NCBI GenBank assembly: GCA_964418575.1
Contig: CAYQMI010000010.1
Location: 1 to 49,103 of the forward strand
From: Glaciecola sp964418575
GTDB taxonomy: Bacteria; Pseudomonadota; Gammaproteobacteria; Enterobacterales; Alteromonadaceae
Direction: 5' to 3'
Length of the DNA: 49,103 nucleotides
Below the pieces are notes generated by a model, which had not been told where the DNA came from, ran no database searches, and saw only the letters and a list, made by a program, of their open reading frames with translations. A program made the position numbers and the translations under genes. Below are positions 42,607-49,103 of this stretch, one piece after another (position 1 is the stretch's first letter; every line of letters begins with the position of its first letter).

Positions 42607-44994
42607 CTATTCAGGCTGTTCATCAGTAGGCGCTTGTTTATCTATGCTACTTTCTGGCGCATCGTTTGATGACTGCTCCAACGTTCCTGCCTCGGTCGCA
42701 GAAGCTGCGTCACTACCATCACTTTGCATCGTATTCAGTGTTTGACTCACTACTTCAACATCATCAACGCGCTGCAGGCCTCGAGGGAGCTTGTTACCTC
42801 TGCGTCCACGTTCTCCATGATAGTGCTGCAAGTCATTTTGAGAGAGGGTCATTACACGTTTACCTGCCACTACTTTTACGCTGGCATCGTTTGGCACAAC
42901 CACGAGATGGGTTAAATACTCTTCGCGCGTTTTAGCTTTGGCAGAAGGGATGTTCATCAGCTTATTCCCTTTGCCTTTGCCAAGTACTGGAAGATCTTTC
43001 AATGGGAACAGCAGCATCCTGCCTTGATTTGAGATACACAAACACCAGTCTGTTTCGAGATTGATAAGACGCTGCGGGCACAGAAGTTTTGCGCCAACCG
43101 GCAATGAAACAAAGGCTTTACCCGCTTTGTTTTTGGTCAGCATATCTTCAAAATGTCCAACAAAACCATAGCCAGCATCAGAGCCTACTAAATAGGCCTG
43201 CTTCTCAGGCGCCATTAGCACGTACTTAGCTTGTTCCCCTCCTACAATACTGAAGCGTCCAGTTAAGGGCTCACCCTGACTGCGGGCTGAAGGTAGAGCA
43301 TGTGCGTCGCAAGAAAAGCTTCGCCCTGAGGAGTCTAAGAATACCGCGGGCTGATTACTGCGCCCTTTCGCGCTGTGCAAATAAGTATCACCCGATTTAT
43401 AGCTTAAATTGGTGCCATCAATATCATGGCCCTTAGCGCAGCGCGCCCAGCCTTTTTCTGATAGCACAACGGTCACGGCTTCAGAGGGCACGAGTTCTTT
43501 TTCAGACAGCGCTTTTGCTTCACCGCGCTGAATAATGGGTGAACGTCTGTCGTCGCCGTACAGTTCAGCAGCTTCTAAAATTTCTTTCTTGATCAGGGTT
43601 TTCAAACGTCTGTCAGAGCCTAAAAGTAGCTCTAATGAATCGCGCTCTTTGCTAAGCTCTTCTTGCTCACCGGTAATTTTAACTTCTTCTAGCTTAGCTA
43701 AATGCCGAAGTTTCAACTCCAATATGGCTTCTGCTTGCGTGTCTGAAATCCCAAAACGTTCCATCAACACCGGCTTGGGTTTATCTTCATTGCGGATGAT
43801 GGCAATAACTTCGTCTATATTTAAAAAGGCAATTAATAAACCTTCTAAAATATGTAGGCGGGCTAATACTTTGTCTAAGCGATACTGCAGACGGCGGGTA
43901 ACCGTGTCGCGTCTAAACTGCAGCCATTCACTTAATATCAATTTTAAGTCTTTAACCTGTGGACGCCCATCGAGACCAATCATATTGATGTTAACGCGGT
44001 AACTCTTTTCCAAATCGGTGGTAGCAAACAAGTGCTGCATTACCTGCTCTACGTCCACTCGATTAGAGCGAGGCGTCACCACCAGTCGCGTTGGGTTTTC
44101 ATGGTCAGATTCATCGCGTAAATCACTTACAAAAGGAAGCTTTTTGGCCTGCATTTGCGCCGCAATTTGCTCCAGAATTTTCCCGCCTGACGCTTGATGC
44201 GGAAGCGCCGTAATGACTACCTCACCGTTTTCTTCATGGTAAACCGCGCGCATTTTAATACTGCCTCGCCCGGTCTCATAAATCTTTTGAATGTCGGCTT
44301 TTGGCGTGATAATTTCAGCGTCGGTTGGGTAATCTGGCCCTTGCACATGAACTAACAAATCCGAAAGTTCTGCTTTTGAGTTATCTAGTAACTCGGCGCA
44401 GGCATTGGCTAGCTCTCTGGCGTTATGAGGGGGAATATCGGTTGCCATTCCAACCGCGATGCCGGTAATACCATTTAACAATATGTGCGGCAGTCTCGCT
44501 GGCAGTACTTTTGGCTCTTGCAAGGTGCCGTCAAAGTTTGGAGCCCAGTCTACGGTTCCTTGCCCTAGCTCAGTGAGTAATATCTCTGAGAATTTCGACA
44601 AACGCGCTTCGGTGTAACGCATAGCGGCAAAAGATTTAGGATCGTCTGGTGCACCCCAGTTGCCTTGTCCGTCAACCAAGGGATAACGATAGGAGAAAGG
44701 CTGCGCCATTAGCACCATCGCCTCGTAACAGGCTGAGTCGCCATGAGGGTGGAATTTACCTAACACATCACCCACTGTGCGCGCTGATTTTTTATATTTG
44801 GCGTTGTTACTCAAACCAAGGTCAGACATTGCATAAATAATTCGGCGTTGAACAGGTTTCAAGCCATCGCCAATATGCGGTAAAGCGCGGTCCATGATGA
44901 CGTACATCGAGTAGTTTAAATAGGCGTCTTCGGTAAATCGGCCTAATGAAAGTTGCTCTATGCCGTCACTGTTTATTATTATTTCATTGTTCAT
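42607..44994 (-). CDS. parC: DNA topoisomerase IV subunit A
   Basis: ParC is the cleavage-religation subunit of topoisomerase IV, which decatenates daughter chromosomes. The active-site tyrosine is Tyr127 in AAMRYTEARLS. The quinolone-resistance region reads HPHGDSACYEAM, so the positions equal to E. coli Ser80 and Glu84 (Ser87 and Glu91 here) are wild type. The C-terminal beta-pinwheel (about residues 500-740) is shorter-motif than GyrA and ends in a low-complexity acidic tail. Length is 795 (752 in E. coli). parE is not adjacent in this window. A 124-base region separates it from the divergent hybrid kinase. Confidence 0.96.
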   Translation of the reverse strand: MNNEIIINSDGIEQLSLGRFTEDAYLNYSMYVIMDRALPHIGDGLKPVQRRIIYAMSDLGLSNNAKYKKSARTVGDVLGKFHPHGDSACYEAMVLMAQPFSYRYPLVDGQGNWGAPDDPKSFAAMRYTEARLSKFSEILLTELGQGTVDWAPNFDGTLQEPKVLPARLPHILLNGITGIAVGMATDIPPHNARELANACAELLDNSKAELSDLLVHVQGPDYPTDAEIITPKADIQKIYETGRGSIKMRAVYHEENGEVVITALPHQASGGKILEQIAAQMQAKKLPFVSDLRDESDHENPTRLVVTPRSNRVDVEQVMQHLFATTDLEKSYRVNINMIGLDGRPQVKDLKLILSEWLQFRRDTVTRRLQYRLDKVLARLHILEGLLIAFLNIDEVIAIIRNEDKPKPVLMERFGISDTQAEAILELKLRHLAKLEEVKITGEQEELSKERDSLELLLGSDRRLKTLIKKEILEAAELYGDDRRSPIIQRGEAKALSEKELVPSEAVTVVLSEKGWARCAKGHDIDGTNLSYKSGDTYLHSAKGRSNQPAVFLDSSGRSFSCDAHALPSARSQGEPLTGRFSIVGGEQAKYVLMAPEKQAYLVGSDAGYGFVGHFEDMLTKNKAGKAFVSLPVGAKLLCPQRLINLETDWCLCISNQGRMLLFPLKDLPVLGKGKGNKLMNIPSAKAKTREEYLTHLVVVPNDASVKVVAGKRVMTLSQNDLQHYHGERGRRGNKLPRGLQRVDDVEVVSQTLNTMQSDGSDAASATEAGTLEQSSNDAPESSIDKQAPTDEQPE

Positions 44995-45118
44995 AAGTCG
45001 GTATCATATGTCGGTGTGGTAAGTTAAAAAACATTAGATGAGCGTTGTATACTTATTCACCAGGAATCTTTATATTAGACTCATGGTATCGCATTTTTTA
45101 TAAAAGCATAACTTCTCT

Positions 45119-48100
45119 TTGAATAAACTCATTTGTAATTATATTGTTTTTGTTTGCGCTTGTTTTTGTATGAGCCTTTTGCTTTCGCCACAGGCGATGG
45201 CACAAAACGAAATCATACTGACGCAAACTGAAGAAGCCGAACTGGTTACACCAAAGTTCGCCGTTTACTGGCAAGACGGCGAACCCTTAAGCTTTGATGC
45301 TTTTCGAGCCAATAAAGATGATATGCCCTATCAGTTTTCAGAGCAGTCGAATTTTGGTTTCGTCAGAGAAGGCCTGTGGTTTCATGCCCGTGTAAATAAC
45401 CAAACCGATTTAAACACATGGGTGCTCTCGGTGCGTTTTGCACAGCTCCAAGATGCTCAACTATATTTAATGTACCGCGGTGAGGTGATTTACCAAGGCA
45501 CCGACGGCATTCAAAATAAAACGACTAACTTCGCCAACCCAACCTTCGAGTTTTCTTTACCCAAAGACGAAATCGTAGACATTTTTTTGTATGCCTCCTC
45601 CTCTAGCATGTCGCTTTTGGCGCCTATCTACATTCAACCTGAATCGGTTCACCAGCGCACCAACCAAATAGACTTTTTACTCTGGGGCGGATTTTATGGC
45701 GCAATTCTTATTCTTGCGATGTACGCCATTACCTTCTCATTTAACTATCCAAGTATTAACAATTTATTGTTTTTCACCCACATAGCTTTAGTACTCATTT
45801 GGCAACTTAATTGGAGCGGTCACAGCCACCTTTTAGACGAACATTTCACCAATCTATTTACGCTACTAAAGCCTGAGGAATTGGTCATATTTCTGTGTAT
45901 GTCTAGCTCAGCGTTTACCTTATTTCTATTGCCAAAAACACACTATGGCAAACAAATGTATGTGGCCTTAATTGCTTTTATTGCTGTGTCTTTCGTTTCA
46001 TTAATCATTATCCATTTGCCCATACTCTCGATTGAATGGCGCTTTATCGTGACATATTCTGTGGGCTTTTCTTGCTTGGGAATTAATTTCTTAACTTCCC
46101 TGCAAGCCTTTAACCAGCAGTATATTCCCTCTCGCCCCATTATGATCGGCTGGGCGATAATGTTTATAGGTGCCATACTCAGTACTCTTTATATTTTTGG
46201 CTATCTGTCTACCAACACCTTCAATACACAGCTGTTTCAACTAGCCTTGAACATTCAGGCGGGCGCGTTTTTATTATCGATTGTGAGTAAAACTCAAAGC
46301 GAGCTTGAAACTGAACTGGTGCAAGCGCGCGCAGATGCTGAGAACAACTTTCTTCTCGTGGAAGAACAAAATGTTCACTTAGATATGGCAAGGCGAGATG
46401 CGGTTAAAGCGAGTGAAGTAAAATCACAGTTTCTGGCAAATATGTCCCATGAAATTCGCACCCCTTTAAATGCAATTATCGGTTTCAGTAAAGAGCTTGA
46501 ATCAAAAGTAAATGTCGCTGAGCGCGAAGAACACATAAAAATTGTAAATTCAGCGGCAACTGATTTGCTAACGCTAGTAAACGACATTTTAGACTTCTCA
46601 AAAATGGAAGCTGGGCAACTATCGTTAAACGCAAAACCTTTTCAACCGAAAGAATTGTTTGAAGATATTGCCGCGACCATGTCTAAAACCGCTCACCTAA
46701 AACAACTTGAGTTCATTTATGATGTAGACGAAATGCCGCAATATTTGGTGGGCGACGTATTTAGAGTCAAGCAACTTCTCACTAATTTAGTCAGTAATGC
46801 ATTAAAATTCACGAATTATGGGCACGTTGCATTGCGAGCCAAAGTTGTTTCATTGACCAGCGTTGACTGCATGGTGTCAATAAAAGTGGAAGATTCTGGC
46901 ATCGGTATGAGCGAGAGCGATCTGCAAACCATATTTACTGCCTTTCATCAACTAGACGACGAACTGAATCGTTCATATCCGGGAACGGGCCTTGGACTGG
47001 TAATTTGTCAGGAGCTTGTTTATTTGATGCGCGGTGAGCTGACCGTTAATAGTAAACCTTCTGAAGGCAGTAGCTTTGAAGCAATCATTCCCTTTAAGGT
47101 ACAGGCGATGCTAAATGCTCGCGCTGAAATTAAACCTTTTGCCGGACGCAAAGCTATATTGTACGACACTTGGGGGGAATCGAGACGTTCATTGGTTCAT
47201 CAATTACAACAGTCAGGGTTTGAAGTCTCTAGCTTTGAAACAGTAAATTTAGTTTGCAAAGAGCTAAGCCTTGAACCAGAGGCATATCTTTTTTTAACGC
47301 TTTCTTACAAAGAAGCAGAGCATCGCGATGTTGTGCTAAATACCATTAGCGAGTTAGCACCAGTTAATACCGTTGTTTTGTTTTCAGGTCCTCCACCTCC
47401 AAATCTACTCATAAGTGCCTTACCGGTATCTACCCGTGTTGTCAGATTACCACTGACTGCGCGCAAAATTGCGGCCTTAGAAACCACCATGCAGCCCGCT
47501 CAGCCTTCCATGAATGAGCGTCAAATTATGAACCTTCCTAGCGTTCGGATGCTCGCTGTGGATGATATGGAGCTAAATTTACGCTTGTTAGAGACTTGGC
47601 TAAAACATTCCCCTATCACCTTAGACTTAGCCTACGATGGTTTTAGTGCGATTAAAAAGTGTGAGCAAATTGAATATGATTTGATTTTAATGGATATTCA
47701 AATGCCATCAATGGACGGTATTGAAACGACCAAGCGAATTCGCAAAACTAAACTGAATATGGGAACGCCTATTGTCGCGGTTACCGCCCACGCTCTAGAA
47801 GAAGAGAAGCAACATTTTCTAGAGTCTGGCTTGGAAGACTTCCTGTCTAAACCGATTCAACTTGATAATCTCATACGGCTCATTAACGAGTGGTGTGAAA
47901 TTCCCACAAATAGCATCGAAAAACTTCCTGAAAGCATAGATTGGGAGTTGGCCCTGCATCGCTCAAACCAAAACCCTGAAGTTGCTATGTCTTTTATGGA
48001 TGATTTCATTACTCAGCTCGACGAACACGTAAAAGATATAAAAGCGCACTGCCAAGCAAACCAAGCTGACGCGCTTCTGGCAAGCGTACATAAGTTGCAC

Positions 48101-48271
48101 GGAGCGAGCTGTTACACAGGCGTACCTCGTCTACAAGCGATGTGTTTGGAGTTGGAGTCAGCCTTGAAAAAAAGTCTCGACTACCCCTACTCTGAAGCCG
48201 TCGATGAGCTTTTAGTTGAGATAAACGTGCTGACAAGCGATTGGTCGAAACGCCGACAAAGGTTACTGTAA
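45119..48271 (+). CDS. BarA-like hybrid sensor histidine kinase with 7TMR-DISM sensor
   Basis: The 1050-residue protein starts at TTG 45119, which leaves a good signal peptide (about residues 1-29). No clear Shine-Dalgarno is seen and an ATG at 45170 would cut into that peptide. Order: 7TMR-DISMED2-like periplasmic domain (35-165), seven membrane segments (about 185-390), coiled coil, HisKA with His444 in NMSHEIRTPLNA, HATPase with DSGIGM and GTGLGL. A degenerate receiver follows (about 674-790), then a true receiver with Asp859 in LMDIQMPSMDG, and an Hpt domain with His991 in VHKLHGASCYTGV. The His-Asp-His relay and the Hpt motif resemble BarA, which feeds UvrY/GacA, but the sensor differs. 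The partner regulator is not nearby. Confidence 0.9.
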   Translation: MNKLICNYIVFVCACFCMSLLLSPQAMAQNEIILTQTEEAELVTPKFAVYWQDGEPLSFDAFRANKDDMPYQFSEQSNFGFVREGLWFHARVNNQTDLNTWVLSVRFAQLQDAQLYLMYRGEVIYQGTDGIQNKTTNFANPTFEFSLPKDEIVDIFLYASSSSMSLLAPIYIQPESVHQRTNQIDFLLWGGFYGAILILAMYAITFSFNYPSINNLLFFTHIALVLIWQLNWSGHSHLLDEHFTNLFTLLKPEELVIFLCMSSSAFTLFLLPKTHYGKQMYVALIAFIAVSFVSLIIIHLPILSIEWRFIVTYSVGFSCLGINFLTSLQAFNQQYIPSRPIMIGWAIMFIGAILSTLYIFGYLSTNTFNTQLFQLALNIQAGAFLLSIVSKTQSELETELVQARADAENNFLLVEEQNVHLDMARRDAVKASEVKSQFLANMSHEIRTPLNAIIGFSKELESKVNVAEREEHIKIVNSAATDLLTLVNDILDFSKMEAGQLSLNAKPFQPKELFEDIAATMSKTAHLKQLEFIYDVDEMPQYLVGDVFRVKQLLTNLVSNALKFTNYGHVALRAKVVSLTSVDCMVSIKVEDSGIGMSESDLQTIFTAFHQLDDELNRSYPGTGLGLVICQELVYLMRGELTVNSKPSEGSSFEAIIPFKVQAMLNARAEIKPFAGRKAILYDTWGESRRSLVHQLQQSGFEVSSFETVNLVCKELSLEPEAYLFLTLSYKEAEHRDVVLNTISELAPVNTVVLFSGPPPPNLLISALPVSTRVVRLPLTARKIAALETTMQPAQPSMNERQIMNLPSVRMLAVDDMELNLRLLETWLKHSPITLDLAYDGFSAIKKCEQIEYDLILMDIQMPSMDGIETTKRIRKTKLNMGTPIVAVTAHALEEEKQHFLESGLEDFLSKPIQLDNLIRLINEWCEIPTNSIEKLPESIDWELALHRSNQNPEVAMSFMDDFITQLDEHVKDIKAHCQANQADALLASVHKLHGASCYTGVPRLQAMCLELESALKKSLDYPYSEAVDELLVEINVLTSDWSKRRQRLL

Positions 48272-48293
48272 CACTTAGCGAGTTTAGTTAACC

Positions 48294-49022
48294 TCAGTTA
48301 TTACCCTGAGCAATCTGGGTTTGCTTGGCAATTTCGTCTTGTTTGACACTGTCATGACACTGCCGAATGAGGTTCACAAACTCATGTGCTCCTCGGTCCA
48401 GCTCATTTACAGAAACGAACACATCGAAGCCTAATCCTTCTTGAAGTTTGCGCATGCGGTTTGCATACATAGCAATAACACCGGTAATTATTTCGCCGCT
48501 TTTCGTTTTATACTTGGCATCTTCCATCATGTCGTCGCCATAACACTTACCAGTGCCGCATGAGGAGCGCTCAATCTGCGTGATAAGCGGTCGCTGCTCC
48601 ATGAGTAAGTGCGTGATTAAGCGCAATGAAATGTTGGGTAGAAAAGCCTCAGGGTCTTTTAGTCTAAAGCCCACCATTTCTAAATCGATATGCTCTAAAC
48701 CCATGTGCACGCGCGGAACATCAATGCGCTGAATATTATTCCAGTCAATTGACCATTTTCCCAAGCGGTGGTGATAAACCACTTCTTGCTTCGAAATTTC
48801 AAGGCTGTATTTGGGCTCTCTAATTTTAAAATAGCCCATTACCAAGGCGATGATGCCCACCACTACAATGAGTATTGCCGCTAAGAAAAACAATTCAGGT
48901 AACAGGGAAATACCAAGGGTGCCAAGCACAAGCGCTACCACGCCAATTAAGACTGTGGTCATGCCGTTGTGCGAGGACACACCTCTTATAAAGATTGATT
49001 CGGGAGATTCACTGCCAGACAT
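48294..49022 (-). CDS. DUF2982 membrane protein
   Basis: The 242-residue product has two transmembrane segments (about residues 20-40 and 43-64), then a cytoplasmic PH-like region with KYSLEISKQEVVYHHRLGKW. A conserved central part follows with LLMEQRPLITQ and the Cys pair of CGTGKCYGDDMM. This is the DUF2982 pattern of Alteromonadales and Vibrionales. The function is unknown. It begins 18 bases after the end of another minus-strand gene and is probably co-transcribed with it. Its stop lies 22 bases from that of the convergent kinase. Confidence 0.75.
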   Translation of the reverse strand: MSGSESPESIFIRGVSSHNGMTTVLIGVVALVLGTLGISLLPELFFLAAILIVVVGIIALVMGYFKIREPKYSLEISKQEVVYHHRLGKWSIDWNNIQRIDVPRVHMGLEHIDLEMVGFRLKDPEAFLPNISLRLITHLLMEQRPLITQIERSSCGTGKCYGDDMMEDAKYKTKSGEIITGVIAMYANRMRKLQEGLGFDVFVSVNELDRGAHEFVNLIRQCHDSVKQDEIAKQTQIAQGNN

Positions 49023-49040
49023 AAAAATACAATACCATCA

Positions 49041-49103
49041 TCAAAATAGCCCATATGATGATATACCGAGTTTGTCGGCAAAAAGCACAATCGGTATGCC
49101 ACC
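49041..49103 (-). CDS. 3' end of an unidentified gene (partial, runs off the window)
   Basis: On the minus strand the frame entering from the window edge reads IPIVLFADKLGISSYGLF and ends in two consecutive TGA codons (the first at 49041-49043). The spacing of 18 bases to DUF2982 and the protein-like composition suggest a real gene end. The product cannot be identified from 20 residues. Confidence 0.45.
   Translation of the reverse strand, partial: GGIPIVLFADKLGISSYGLF

Noticed and set aside
44995..45118. Specific promoters between parC and the hybrid kinase
   Set aside because: The region is AT-rich and must contain them, but no pair of elements with proper spacing could be chosen with confidence.

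Overview
The window looks like a chromosomal segment of a marine gammaproteobacterium, most probably of the order Alteromonadales. This rests on gene order and family content, not on a database search. The markers are mrcA divergent from pilMNOPQ-aroKB-damX, a compact argCBFGHA operon, pabA close to argD-astA-astD, a PEP-CTERM protein, a TorF-type porin, 7TMR-DISM signalling proteins and the DUF6436, DUF2970 and DUF2982 families. Most genes are tightly packed and transcribed in short operons on both strands. No tRNA, rRNA, CRISPR array or intact insertion sequence was seen.

Bases 1-2760 form a small, AT-rich, accessory-looking region. It holds short ORF remnants, an intrinsic terminator, an M61-type metallopeptidase gene with a PDZ domain interrupted by a 10-N assembly gap, and the clearly decayed start of a radical SAM gene whose second cluster cysteine has become a stop codon. 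A secreted unknown protein (2761-3414), a DUF6436 thioredoxin-like protein and a chemotaxis receptor with a FliA-type promoter follow.

Bases 5640-12912 carry the arginine biosynthesis operon argC-argB-argF-argG-argH-argA. Its upstream region is the most interesting part of the window. Two ArgR-type boxes sit 21 bp apart over the -35 region. Downstream lies a 16-codon ORF with a good ribosome binding site that contains three Arg codons, two of them CGA-CGA just before the stop. An 18-bp-stem intrinsic terminator then precedes argC. This has the parts of an arginine transcription attenuator added to repressor control.

Bases 13036-20078 (minus strand) encode a PEP-CTERM protein, a 7TMR-DISM diguanylate cyclase, NAD malic enzyme and penicillin-binding protein 1A. 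Bases 20217-28071 (plus strand) encode the type IV pilus proteins PilMNOPQ, then AroK, AroB and the SPOR protein DamX.

In E. coli-type gene order dam, rpe, gph and trpS would follow damX. Here the classical dam is absent. In its place is a convergent phage-type N6-adenine methyltransferase (Dam_2 family) preceded by an unrecognised 48-codon ORF, then a GGDEF-EAL protein, DUF2970, a small membrane protein and a TorF-like porin. rpe-trpS-pabA and an HDOD gene come next, and gph is also missing.

Bases 37017-41656 carry argD/astC, astA, astD and a DUF1338 (HglS-like) gene, so arginine synthesis and arginine succinyltransferase catabolism are both represented; argE, astB and astE are not in the window. 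The end holds rlmA and parC (minus strand), a BarA-like hybrid kinase with a 7TMR-DISM sensor, DUF2982, and the last codons of one more minus-strand gene.
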